Source: Dillenia suffruticosa
Lineage: Eukaryota; Streptophyta; Magnoliopsida; Dilleniales; Dilleniaceae
Reading direction: 5' to 3'
DNA: 64,000 bases
NCBI GenBank assembly: GCA_033439265.1
Contig: JAVTVX010000030.1
Coordinates: 5,845,774 to 5,909,773 of the forward strand
In this document: piece by piece, positions 49,960-61,108 of the stretch
Position numbering within the stretch: position 1 is the first letter of the stretch
How the letters are laid out: each line of letters starts with the position of its first letter
The notes under the pieces: model-generated
What the model saw: the letters and a program-made list of their open reading frames with translations, nothing else
Databases searched by the model: none
What the model was told of the DNA's origin: nothing
Program-made: the position numbers and the translations under genes

Positions 49960-51148
49960 CTCAAGAAGTATTTGTTCCCGGTAGATTTGAAAATGACACT
50001 TGATGGTCCTGGCTTCAAATTAAATCAATCAGCCACCCTGGAAACAAGCCAATGGTCCCATTGCCTAATGCCTTTCTGTTGTTAGTGTCTCTTCAATTTG
50101 TATGCCTTAGCACTTAATAAAATGGTAGAGTGCAAGAGTGAAACTGTAAGATAAATCGAAGCTAGGCGTTAATCTGGCAACATAGCTGCACAAGCTTTTT
50201 TGCATCTGTTTTCATGGTGTTTCTCTTATTTATTCACCTCTTCATAACTGATGAAACTTCTTTAACTCAAAGCTCCTAGCTGCGGATAATAATTTTTTGG
50301 CCAAAATGACAAATAACCTCACAACTTCAGATCCATTTTTACATAACTCTTTGAATGTTTATTGCATTCAATTTTCCTCCAGAAAAATAGGTACCAATGG
50401 GGCCCCTAAGTGGGTGACGTTCACGTTCTTGCAAATTTTTGCTAGAAATATAATTCTACTCTCAAAATTGTTTGCATGACCCGCTTTCTTTCTCTCTCTT
50501 CTCTCTTGAGTAAAACTTCATGAAATTTTTTTGCAAGAACTATTCTCTCTACTTTTATGTCCTGATAATTACTTTTCCCCTATTTTGATTCTCTCAGATG
50601 AAATTTTCCCGGGAATTTCAACTTCAGTCTCCAAATGAAACTTTTCCTTTCCCCTGTTATTTCCTCTCTCTTTGAAATTTTTTCTATTTTGCCTTAAATG
50701 TGCCTTTAAGTGGATGGAATCTTATTTTCTTCCACTTATGGGAATTATCAACTCCTATTTTAAAAGTTTTGGAAATAATTTATGGCAATAATAGTTCGGA
50801 GGCTATTTAAAAGTAGGCCTAAGGTTCTTGGAGTTATTTGTGATTTTGTCCTAATTTTTCAATCAACATACAAGATTAATTTTTGTTGTCAAGAGCCAAG
50901 CTTGTGCTCAACTCGATCGCCTTGACATATCTTGCCATAAGCCTATTAAGACATGCACATGCAAGTATTTGGTTGATCAAATCTTGTTTGTAATGAGTGT
51001 CGGTTTGATTTTGGCTCAGGCAAAGCAGCTTTCACAATTGTTAGATGAAGATCCAGCTCTGATGGAAAGGAGACAACAATGTGCGAAGAGGCTTGAATTG
51101 TACAAGTCAGCCAGGGATGAGATTGACTCAGTTTCATGGGCCCGATGA
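38760..51148 (+). CDS. DRP1E: Dynamin-related protein 1E-like large GTPase (15 exons, 616 residues)
   Basis: Plant DRP1 proteins self-assemble on membranes and use GTP to drive fission, in cell-plate formation, clathrin endocytosis and mitochondrial shape. Exons: 38760-38900, 38987-39050, 39856-39963, 41702-41803, 42611-42661, 42762-42823, 43624-43714, 43824-43888, 47828-48022, 48106-48225, 48352-48422, 49052-49277, 49398-49448, 49534-49908, 51020-51148. All introns are GT-AG and all phases join. GTPase motifs: GGQSSGKSS (45-53), Thr72, DLPG (146-149), TKLD (215-218), NRSQ (246-249). The middle domain spans about 230-500 and the GTPase effector domain about 525-616. There is no PH or Pro-rich domain, as in the DRP1 class. 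The start [18 protein letters not shown] matches DRP1E rather than DRP1A. Length (616) is near Arabidopsis DRP1E (about 624). Ends SWAR-stop. The gene appears intact despite insertions in its introns. Confidence 0.93.
38911..38943. repeat. (CT)n microsatellite in intron 1
   Basis: Sixteen or so CT dinucleotides starting ten bases after the intron 1 donor site. The intron is only 86 bp. Confidence 0.9.
39412..39692. mobile_element. MITE-like pyrimidine/purine-rich segment in intron 2
   Basis: A purine-rich left arm ('gaaggagaaaaggaaataaa', 'agagaaaggaaagaacg') faces a pyrimidine-rich right arm ('tttctttccttctttgc', 'cttcctttccttcc'), so the DNA can fold on itself. The right end reads 'cccttaccaaacatggcc', like the 'TTACCAAACA' ends of dispersed plant MITEs. 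A clean matching left end was not found. Confidence 0.35.
42373..42406. repeat. (TCA)n microsatellite in intron 4
   Basis: About eleven TCA/ATC triplets, one interrupted. Confidence 0.85.
43965..44190. repeat. Long imperfect (ATT/ACT)n triplet region in intron 8
   Basis: About 225 bp built from ATT, ACT, ATC and AGT triplets with almost no other sequence. It lies just upstream of the RTE LINE. It creates long open frames of Ile/Thr on both strands, which are not genes. Confidence 0.85.
44469..45215 (+). pseudogene. RTE endonuclease remnant
   Basis: '[18 protein letters not shown]' and '[14 protein letters not shown]' (44540-44670) are the N-terminal blocks of the RTE APE endonuclease, with the Asn of WNIG and the Glu of QETKW. 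The segment 44847-45215 continues with '[11 protein letters not shown]'-type and '[11 protein letters not shown]' blocks, the latter normally GDFNG. Separate frames show at least one frameshift or stop between them. Confidence 0.8.
45840..46690 (+). pseudogene. RTE reverse transcriptase remnant
   Basis: '[16 protein letters not shown]' (about 45918-45970) and 'GFHQDSALN' (about 46482-46510) are polymerase blocks of the clade. '[20 protein letters not shown]' (46573-46632) is the active site, where the family usually has FADD, so Ala is replaced by Val. '[17 protein letters not shown]' follows. Several stops interrupt the region. Confidence 0.8.
49911..49955. repeat. (CT)n(TA)n compound microsatellite at the start of intron 14
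   Basis: CT repeats run directly into TA repeats two bases after the donor site of intron 14 (49909). Confidence 0.9.
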
Positions 51149-53675
51149 GCTTCTGGCACATCTTAGAGATTGTTTGATTGCATTTTCACGTTATACTAGA
51201 ATTGCGATGGTAGCATTGTAGAGTAATTTTTTGACGATTGTTGTGCAATTCATTTATATATTGTGGTTGTATTCTGGATCCATTGCGGGTCTTGTTTTAT
51301 TACAGTTGGCCTAGTACATCTGTAAAATATCAATGGCTTTTCATATATCTATAACCTTCTCATATATCTATAACACTTTCATTGTACAATTCGGAGCATT
51401 TCTTTTCTTCATTTTATACTTAAGATCCCAATAACTAGTTTTACAACAAGCATCATTGCTGTCCTTTTAAACTCCAAAGCACGAGTATTCCATGAATATG
51501 GGGGGTCACTTCATCTTGGGGCTCAACAGGAGTTGCACAAATGCATGCAAGAAGCAGAACAAATGCATGCTGTTGCTTCACTTTATTAAACTAACTTCCT
51601 ATAATAAGCCATATCAAACTCAACCAAAAGTTAGGAATTTGTTTATACATCACCATGGTACCTTTCCCTAGATTCTAATGAATATCAAAGGACTAAAGCA
51701 CTAAAGCAAAACCAGTAATTGATTAATTTATGATGATTCATGCTAGATGCATCATTTAGTTTTAAACTCAAACAGAGAAGCAGAAAGACGATTAAGAGTT
51801 TCGAACCAGTAGGCCTTGAAGCATTAAAAAGGGGAGACAAGGCGTGCACCATTCATCAGAGAAATCAAGCAGTATGCAAGAAAACTATTAAGGCATTTAA
51901 AATAGGGGTGATTAATCCCGGTGGAAATGAGTCAAGATAAGCTGAGGCTAACTTATGCTTAGCTTAATGGAATTTTGTTCAGCTCATAGCTTGGCTCAAG
52001 CTTGGCGCACATAGAGCTCAGAGGCAGCTCCTTCGCTCATGAGTTCACATGCAATTTAATTGAAATTGATATCAGGTTTATCAAGATGATAACACTAGGG
52101 TGGAAATGAGCATCGCTCATGAGTCCACCGAAAGTTGCATGGTTCTCCTATAGATCCACTCACTCATCAAGATGATGATCTAAATCACACTAGCCACAGT
52201 TCAGAACCAACAAAATGATCATACGGAAGTAATTTATAAATTGGATGTTGCTTTGGTATTTTACACCAAGGCACTCAATAATTTACTTATATGATTTGGA
52301 GGATTTAAGCCAGACTTTAAGCACTGGGTGAGGAAGGAACCTGTTGTGCACCGTATCCTACAAAAATTGGACACTAAGGCATTATTTCTTGGCTCTAGAT
52401 GTAATATATGATTCACCAGTTGCAACTATTTGTGGCTTTTATTCAGAATGTAAGTAATCAAAATGAAAGATTGCATTTAGGAGGCCAGGTTTCACCCAGT
52501 TTGGAGGTGTAATCAAGCAGTTCTTGCTAAGAATGAAACCAAATTTCCCTTATTCCCTGAATTTGGTTCCCATCAAAGACGGGCAGAATACTCCTGATTA
52601 CACTCACAATGTTAGTCAAAAGCATGGCCTTGTTTGGAGATTATGTACATATTTCACAACATCTGAAATCTAGGTCTAATTAAAAAACATTTTCAAAATC
52701 AAGGAAAATGATGATGGATCAAAGTGCAGTTAAAAAAGACTAAAAAGAGGAGTTTTTGATTAGAACATTAAGGTACAAGCCAATTGACATTTAGAGAAGT
52801 CTCATATGACTCTTTTACTATGCCTTAATGGAAGAAGTTACTGACACAATCTCTGTAGGGCTCATGCTTATAGTTGTAAACTAAAACAGAGAAAAGGGGG
52901 AACCGAATTCCGTTTCCAGATGGTGGTCTAATCTTTGTTAGTCTTTCTATAACCTTTAGTGGTTGCATAGGGTAGATTGATGATGCTAAACCCTTTTCTT
53001 TGATTGTTGAAGAACAGAAACCTAGCACAAAATGGTAAATTCATGACAGAAATTAGAAATCATAGGCGCGTTTCATAGGTAATATAGAAAGAGATTACAC
53101 GACATATTCTTTATTTTATTAAAAAAAATGGATAACTGGACATCCACATCCCCTCCAAAGAATCTCATGAGGATAACCGCACCCATCACTTGCACACCGC
53201 TGTTACTTCTACAGGTATCAAATTCAACAAAATACCTTTACCTAAAAATCTGGATCATCCAGTAGTAGTTCATTTCTTGGGTAAATAATTCTGCTAACTA
53301 CTTGAATTGAGATTGTTCTTTTTAAGTTTTCTGCATCACCTGACACCATTTAGAAGGTAACCATACTGATAGCAACACACAGCAGAATAGAGGCAAGAGT
53401 TTTTATCATGAAACTAAAACCTTATCTTGAAAAAGAATTTGCTGCTCGACTCTGCTCAAGGCATAACAGCACTCTCAGTATCAGAGATAGGAAAAGGTTC
53501 ACTGACCTGAGAATGGATTACACAACAAAGAATGCATCTTTCCACGGTCAAAAGAAATGACATTTACTTCTGAATGTTGTAAGAGTCATTGCAAACACAA
53601 AAACAGCTTTGACTGCAATAAATATCAGCACCGCCTATAAGCAGATTTAGCTGATGGAAACATTATTTCTGATTC
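51149..53675. other. Convergent intergenic region and 3' UTRs
   Basis: The first 150-250 bp after the stop codon are T-rich and should be the DRP1E 3' UTR. I could not fix the poly-A site. The last few hundred bases before 53676 are likely the downstream region of ureF on the other strand. The short frames at 51740-51940 and 52825-53028 resemble nothing I know. Confidence 0.5.
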
Positions 53676-54288
53676 TCAAGAGCAGAAAAGTCTAGAAAAC
53701 AAGTAACCATGGCATCCCTGCACTGTATCAAACAAAGGGGTGCATTGGCATTCTCCATCAACTGTCCAGTCCATCCATTTCTTTGATAATTCTTCAGCAA
53801 CAGATGCACTCTGATGCTGCAACCCAGCTGCACCAAGAGGCCCAACTAAATTGAGCCTTGTTGAAGCAGAAATAATCTCACTCATAAACATGTAGGCTCT
53901 TTGAGAAGTTCCACTACCTAATCCAAGAAGTCCACATTTAAGCCCAAATATAGGAGCATGATGGAAAGAAACAACTCCGCCTCCCAGAGATGCATCTCTC
54001 ATCATTTTTAGAGATGGGATTTCTGTAAAGACAGCTGCAGCAACTCTCATTCAGGCCGAACCTTGACATATAGATGTATTTTGACCCAATTCATTTGTCA
54101 AAGTGGCATCCAACAATTTGTCAAGCTTGTGCCCATTTGCCATAGTGGGGGAGACGGTTGCAGAGTAGACGAATGGAAGTAGACTCCCAGAATTGTCCAA
54201 GACATGGACTATGCAAATTCTAAGATCTTCGGGATCTGAGATTATGCAGGCTCGGACTGCTGCCTCAAGACCAAATGAGTGAGCAAAA
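53676..54288 (-). pseudogene. ureF: Urease accessory protein UreF, 3' part, disrupted by an Athila element
   Basis: UreF works with UreD and UreG to load nickel into urease in the cytosol. Reading from 54287 the minus strand gives FAHSFGLEAAVRAC, 'SDPEDLRICIVHVLDNSGSL', 'HKLDKLLDATLTNELG', then a TGA (54051-54053) where the family has Leu, then MRVAAAVFTEIPSLKMMRDA, 'GGVVSFHHAPIFGLKCGLLG', 'TSQRAYMF', 'STRLNLVGPLGAAGLQHQ' and the C-terminus QGCHGYLFSRLFCS-stop. About 203 codons remain of a usual 240 or so. The N-terminal 40-50 residues are cut off at the codon before FAHS by the LTR starting at 54289. A few residues seem missing after AYMF. The internal stop and the insertion make this copy non-functional. 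Plants need UreF for urease, so an intact copy should exist elsewhere. Confidence 0.85.
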
Positions 54289-55697
54289 TGATAACATGCA
54301 ATTTATTGAATTTATTATTGTTATCATGATTTGAATTTGAATTGTTTAATACAGTAATGGTTGGTTTTATTGAATTTTATTTTTAGGAAATTGAAATTGA
54401 GAACTTGGAGCAAATTGGGCTTAACAAAGCAATTTTGGAGCTAATTGGGAGTAAAGTTTATAATGAGAAGATTCCTAATTGATTTGAAAGATTAAAAGGA
54501 AGGAAAATGCTACTAAATCTCTCATGTTACTAATTCTCTCAAAGAGATTGGAAGCCACTTATATTCTCAAAGGAAACAAAAAAAAAAAAAGGAAATACCA
54601 ATTTTACATTCCAAAGAGCCGGCTGCCATTTTGCAAAAATCAAGAAGTCACATATTCTTCAACTAATAGGGCCGACTGCCATTATTCCAAAAAAAAAAAA
54701 AGAAAACAAGAAAGTTGCATATTCTTCCAACACAGGAGGGGACATATTTATTCCACAAGAGGACGGCTGCTGCTCTACAAGGACTTCACGGTTGCACTTC
54801 CTTCTCCATTAGGTTTTTTATTTTTATTCTTCTTAGGAACATTAATTTTTTTCCTTGTATTGATACTTACCACCATGAGTGGCTAGATCTTTTATTCTAA
54901 TTCAAGGGGAATTTTAATCGATTGTTCTTTATTGTGAGGTTGTGTATTTTATTTAATTTCTTGCATTTTTAATTCAAGTATTTGTCTATTTTTGGTTTAT
55001 TTTTATGAAGGATTGGTATTGGTTAATCTGACAATTTAATTCAATATCAATTTTTCTACTGCATCCAGAATTTCAGTGATCCGTAATTGTCATGAATGAA
55101 TGGTACGAGTAGCAAATAGATTATTGATGTTTATGGGCTGTCGCCGATGTTTAGGTTAACTTAAGGAATCGATAAAACAAAATCGAATAATTGTACGGCT
55201 ATTCTGGTTATTTGTATTTTGGTTTAACTGTTTTCACAAAACTTAATGCTGTCATTATTTGATATGGAACGCTATCGTGCCCAATCGATTAATGATAAGT
55301 TTTGATTGGATGCTGGGTTTGGTCAATTATTTTAGGAAAACACAAGATTTATTATGGTTATCCTAATAAATTTAAGGTTAAATGCTTGAATTGCAAGAAT
55401 AATATTTTCAACCAATGATCAATAAGACAATCGAATATATGAACCCATGGATCGGAGTTTGGTGAATTGAATTTCTTCTTTAAATTTTAATATTTTTACA
55501 TATTTGATTTGTTTTTAATTTTAGCTATTTAATTTTTGATTTAGGAATTTATTTTATAAACCCCCATTTTATTTTGGCATTTACTAAGGAGTTAAGTTAA
55601 TATAGTTCTCTTGTAATTCGATCTGGTAACCACTATTGCTACAATTTGTTGCATTGGGGAAATCAGTATTAATTTGAGGGTTTCGACAACCCGACCA
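54289..55697 (+). repeat. Athila 5' LTR
   Basis: Begins TGATAACATGCAATTTATTG and ends GACAACCCGACCA, about 1409 bp. The start is fixed by the match to the 3' LTR at 63036. The end is fixed by the primer site at 55703 and a CA terminus. Confidence 0.85.
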
Positions 55698-55702
55698 AAT
55701 TT

Positions 55703-55720
55703 TGGCGCCGCTGCCGGGGA
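55703..55720 (+). promoter_or_regulatory. Athila primer-binding site (tRNA-Asp type)
   Basis: TGGCGCCGCTGCCGGGGA, five bases after the LTR. This is one base from the usual Athila site TGGCGCCGTTGCCGGGGA. Confidence 0.8.
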
Positions 55721-55781
55721 ACTATTTTGATTTCTTAGTTGTGTTATCTTTATTATTTGTTTTGCTAACCTCTTTTATTTT

Positions 55782-57300
55782 ATGACCCGTTCTTCTCAAG
55801 GAAGTGAATTGGAATATATTCCTGAAATTGAGAAAACTGTTCGCCGATTGAGAAAGGAGGCCAGACAGAGGAAAGGTAAGTTACGTCGCAAACCTATTTT
55901 TGACATTGATTTGACAATTTGTGACAGTTCTGTTTTTTGAGAAAAAAAGGAAAAGATGGCTGATCTTGAAGGAATTGGCTGCATCCAATCTAAATCAACA
56001 ACCCTTGTGCATCGAATACCCAACTCTTGAGGTAGCATTCGAACTTAAATCTGGTTTGATTCACTTACTGCCTATTTTTTGTGGTCTCCCAGGTGAGGAT
56101 TCACATAAACATTTGAAGGAATTTTATGTTGTCTGTTCGAGTATGAAACCCCAAGGAGTGACTGAGGAACAAATTAAGCTGAGAGCCTTTCCCTTTTCCC
56201 TGAAAGATAAGGCAAAGGATTGGTTGTATTACCTACCTCCGGGTTCAATAAACACATGGAATGGGATGCAGAAATTATTTTTAGAAAAATTTTTCCCTGC
56301 ATCTAGAGCTGCCAACATTCGAAAGGAGATATGTGGGATCAGACAGATTAGTGGAGAGACGCTATATGAGTACTTTGAGAGGTTCAAACAGCTCTGTGCC
56401 AGCTGTCCACATCATCAAATACCGGAACAGCTCTTGATTCATATTTCTATGAAGGACTTCTACCCATGGATAGAAGTATGGTAGATGCGGTCAGCGGAGG
56501 AGCGTTGGTAAATAAAACACCTAAAGAAGCCAAACAATTGATCACCAACATGGCAGAAAATTCTCAACAATTTGGATTGAGAACGGATGGAGTTATGAAA
56601 TGTGTCAATGAGGTAAGTCATTCGAATCTTGAAAATCAAATTTTTGAATTGACTGCTTTGGTTCGTCAGATGGCTGTAGGGCAAATACATGCAACTAAAG
56701 TTTGCGGTATATGCTCAATACCCGGACATCCTACGGATATGTGTCTATCTCTGCAAGAAGATTTTACTCATCAAGCAAATGCCGTAGGAGGATTTCCTGG
56801 CCAACCTCAGAAGAAGTACGACCCCTACTCTACTCATTATAACCCCGAATGGAGAGAGCATCCAAACCTGAGTTACGGGAATCAAGGAGGACAAACAAGA
56901 TATTCTCCTCAGCAATTCAATAGGCCAACAAATGCACCGACACAATTGTCGAATTCAGGTATGTCCCTAGAAGATATTGTGAAAGCTCTCGCGACTAACA
57001 CTCAACAATTTCAACAGGAAACGAAAACTAGCATTCAAAACTTGGGAAATCAAATCACTCAGCTAGCCACTTCAGTTAGCAATTTGGAGCGTCAAAATGC
57101 AGGGAAATTACCTTCACAAACGGTAATAAACCCTAAGGAAAATACCAGTGCAATGGTATTGAGGAGTGGGAACGAAGTGCAATCAAAACCACCATCACCC
57201 AAAAAGGGAAATGAGAAGAAAGATAAAGAGGAAGAAGCCGAAGTTGCCAATGAAAATCCAAACAAGGTAAATTCCGATTCTCTTTTACCTACGAGTCCTA
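55782..57300 (+). pseudogene. Athila gag region (fossil)
   Basis: The first ATG after the primer site (55782) starts MTRSSQGSELEYIPEIEK, as in the family. The retrotransposon gag domain lies at about 56030-56460, with 'GEDSHKHLKEFYVVC' and 'RQISGETLYEYFERFKQLCA'. A zinc knuckle CGICSIPGHPTDMC lies at about 56703-56744. A Gln- and Asn-rich region follows. In life it forms the particle shell. Broken. Confidence 0.8.
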
Positions 57301-58109
57301 ACATAGTCGTACCACATTTTTTTAGCAGGTTTGAAAGATCCAAAAAAGAAGACTACGAAAATGAGGTTTGGGAAACTTTCAAGAAGGTGGAAATAAACAT
57401 ACCTTTGTTAGATACCATCAAGCAAATACCCAAATATGCAAAGTTTTTGAAAGAGTTGTGCACAAACAAGAGAAAGATGAGAGGTGATGAGAAAATAAGG
57501 GTCGGCGAGAACGTGTCTGCTGTTATCAAAAGATCTCTACCCGAGAAATGTTCGGATCCAGGTATGTTCACTTTACCCTGTGTTATTGGGATGAAGAAAT
57601 TTGAACGTGCTATGCTAGATTTAGGAGCATCAATTAATGTCATGCCATATTCTATTTATATTGCTCTAAATCTAGGCCCCCTAAAGGAAACTAAAGTGAT
57701 TATTCAATTGGCTGACCGTTCTGTCGTGTATCCAGAAGGGATTGTTGAAGATGTTTTGGTGCGGGTTAATGAGTTAATTTTTCCAGCAGATTTTTATATC
57801 TTGAAAATGGACGAAGACACCGTTACAAATTCAGCACCGCTATTATTGGGGAGACCGTTCATGAAAACGGCAAAAACTAAAATAGACGTGGATGATGGTA
57901 CACTCTACGTCGAATTCGACGGCGAGATTGTTAAATTCAATATTTTTGAAGCCATGAGATACCCAAATGAGTGTCATTCGATTTGTTCCGCTAATGTCAT
58001 TGATTCAATTGTGCAGGAAATCTTTGAAGAAGAAAATGACACAAGTTTTGAATTAGATACGCAATTGAACACTAAAGAAAAGATGACCGAAATTTGTGAA
58101 ATTTCATAA
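57301..58109 (+). pseudogene. Athila protease region (fossil)
   Basis: 'MLDLGASINVMPYSIY' (about 57610-57660) carries the active-site DLGAS. 'APLLLGRPFMKTAKTKID' (about 57835-57890) is the matching flap-side block. It lies in one long frame with the gag tail, 56466-58109. Confidence 0.8.
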
Positions 58110-58205
58110 TCAATATTGGAACAACAATCAATGTCTTTAAATTCGAGCACCACATTTCCTGTTTCTCACAAGAAAATGTTACCTTCCATTTTGTAGGCTC
58201 CAACA

Positions 58206-59700
58206 TTGGAATTGAAGACTTTGCCGGATCATCTCAAATATGTATACTTAGGTGACGAAGAGACTTTACCCGTTATCATAGCAAGAGAGTTGACGGAAGA
58301 ACAAGAAAATCGGCTACTCCAAGTTCTAAAAGAGCACAAGACAGCAATTGGTTGGACTTTAGCCGACATAAAGGGTATTAATCCCTCAATTTGCATGCAT
58401 CGAATCCTTTTAGAAGAGGACACTAAGCCAGTGAGGGAATCACAAAGAAAGATGAATCCAATCATGAAAGAAGTGGTGATGAAGGAGATTCTCAAACTTT
58501 TGGACGAAGGCATAATTTATCCAATTTCCGACAGCAAGTGGGTTAGCCCAATCCATGTGGTACCAAAGAAAACAGGGATCACGGTGGTAAGAAATCAAGA
58601 CAATGAGTTGGTACCTATGTGAGTGCAAAATGGTTAGCGAATGATCATTGATTTTAGGAAGCTCAATTTAGCTACTCGAAAGGACCACTTTCCTTTACCC
58701 TTTATTGATCAAATGTTAGAAAGATTAGCCGAAAAATCATTCTTTTGTTTTTTTGATGGTTTTTCAGGTTATTATCAAATCGTGATTGCACAGGAAGATC
58801 AAGAAAAGACTGCATTCACATGTCCATTTGGAACATTTGCTTATAAAAGGATGCCTTTCGGTCTATGTAATGCCCCAGATACATTCCAAAGATGCATGCT
58901 GAGCATTTTTTCTGAATATATTGAAAATTGTATTGAGGTATTTATGGATGATTTCACTGTTTACGGTGACTCGTTTGATAGTTGTCTAGGGCATTTGATC
59001 AAAATTTTGAAAAGATGCATGGAACGAATTTGGTTTTGAACTATGAAAAATGTCATTTCATGGTGAAAGAAGACATAGTGTTAGGGCATGTAATTTCTCC
59101 TAGGGGTATTGAGGTAGATAAGGCGAAGGTTGACTTGATCAAGAGCTTACCTTACCCTACAAATGTTAGGGAAATACGTGGTTTTCTTGGACATGCAGGT
59201 TTTTATCGCCGGTTTATTCAAGACTTCTCAAAAATTGCCTTGCCATTATCCAAGTTGTTTCAGAAAGATGTACCTTTCGAGTTCGGAGAAAAATGCAAGG
59301 AAGCCTTCGACAAGCTCAAAAACCTATTAATTACTGCACCAATCATTCAACCACCTGATTGGAATTTACCTTTTGAGATCATGTGCGATGCAAGCAATTT
59401 TGCTATGGGAGCAGTTCTTGGCCAGCGGATTGATAAGAAGAGTCACGTCATTTACTACGCTTCAAGGACATTGAACGCTGCTTAATGCAACTACACCACC
59501 ACCGAAAAAGAGCTCTTGGCCATTGTTTTTGCTTTAGATAAATTCAGATCCTATTTACTTGGTTCTAAAGTAATTGTGTATTCTGATCATGCAGCTTTGA
59601 AATATCTATTGGCGAAAAAGGAGTCGAAACTCAGGTTGATACGGTGGATTCTCCTGTTGTAAGAATTTGATTTGAACATCAAGGATCGAAGTGGAGCTGA
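58206..59700 (+). pseudogene. Athila reverse transcriptase and RNase H (fossil)
   Basis: Blocks in order: 'SKWVSPIHVVPKKTGITVV', 'MIIDFRKLNLATRKDHFPLP', 'FFDGFSGYYQIVIAQEDQEK', 'PFGLCNAPDTFQRCM', and the active site 'VFMDDFTVYGD' (about 58940-58972). The thumb and connection include 'VREIRGFLGHAGFYRRFI'. RNase H starts at 'FEIMCDASNFAMGAVLGQR' (about 59370-59430). Broken. Confidence 0.85.
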
Positions 59701-61108
59701 GAATTTGGTAGCTGATCATCTAAGCAGGTTAGTAAATGAAGAAGATCCATTACCTATTTTTGAAAATTTTCCCGATGAGCAGTTATTTCACTTGAAAGGT
59801 ACTATTCCTTGGTATGCAGATATTGTGAATTATTTGGTTACACACATTTTGCCTAGTGATCTTAGTAAGTCAAGGAAGGATAAAATTCGATGTAAGGCAA
59901 AATATTATGTGTGGGATGAGCCATATTTGTGAAAATTTTGTTATGACCAAATAATTAGGAGATGTGTCCCAGAGAATGAACATAGATCCATTTTAGCATT
60001 TTGTCATAGTTATACTTGTGGGGGACATTTTGGACCACGGAGAACCGCAAGAAAAATTTTAGATAGTGGGTTATATTGGGAAATTTTGTTTAAAGATGCT
60101 TACTTATTTTGTAAAAGTTGTGATAGACGTCAGAGAGCAGGATCTTTGTCCCATAGAAATGAGATGCCCTAAACTCCCATTCTTGTTTGTGAAATATTTG
60201 ATATATGGGGTATTGATTTTATGGATCAATTTCTTTCGTTTTGTGGATATGTTTACATTCTTTTGGCTGTTGATTATGTATCAAAATGGGTGGAAGCAAA
60301 GGCCACCAGGACTAACGATTCTAAATCTGTTGTAGGTTTTATCAAGACTAACATTTTTAGCAGGTTTGGGATCCCTTGAGCCATCATAAGTGATCAAGGG
60401 AGCCATTTTTGTAATCGCGCAATCGAAACATTGATGAAAAAACATGGTGTACATCACCGGATTGCTACGGCATTCTACCCTCAGACGAATGGACAAGCCG
60501 AAGTTTCCAACCGTGAAGTTAAATCCATTTTAGAAAAGACGGTTAACCCGGATCGAAAGGATTGGAGTTTACGTTTAGATGATGCACTGTGGGCGTACTG
60601 GACAGCTTTCAAAACGTCAATAGGGATGTCTCCTTATAGGTTAGTTTTTGAGAAATCCAGTCATTTACCGGTGAAAGTTGAGCATAAAGCATATTGGGCA
60701 GTCAAACGTTGCAATATGAAGATGGATGAAGCCGGTGAGTCAAGAAAACTGCAACTACAAGAACTTGAAGAGTTGAGATTGGAGGCCTATGAGAACTCGA
60801 GGATTTATAAAGAGAAAACTAAATTGTTTCACGATGGTATGATCTTAAGGAAACAATTTGAGATTGGGCAAAAAGTGTTTCTATATAATTCTCTACTCAA
60901 ACTCATGCCAGGTAAGTTGCGTTCTCGATGGATTGGTCCATTTGTTGTCACTAATGTATTTTCTCATAGTGCAGTGGAAATGAAAAGTCTTGACACAAAC
61001 AAGAGTTTCAAAGTGAATGGGCATAGGTTAAAGAAATTTCACGATGAGATGGAGATTTCAACAATGTTGGACATTGCATTGATGCCTCCAAATTATTCTT
61101 CCGGCTGA
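59701..61108 (+). pseudogene. Athila integrase (fossil)
   Basis: The HHCC zinc-binding part spans about 59990-60140. Catalytic core blocks are visible at 60180-60560, including '[20 protein letters not shown]', followed by '[20 protein letters not shown]'. The C-terminal block '[17 protein letters not shown]' lies at about 60908-60960 and ends in '[13 protein letters not shown]'. Broken. Confidence 0.85.
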
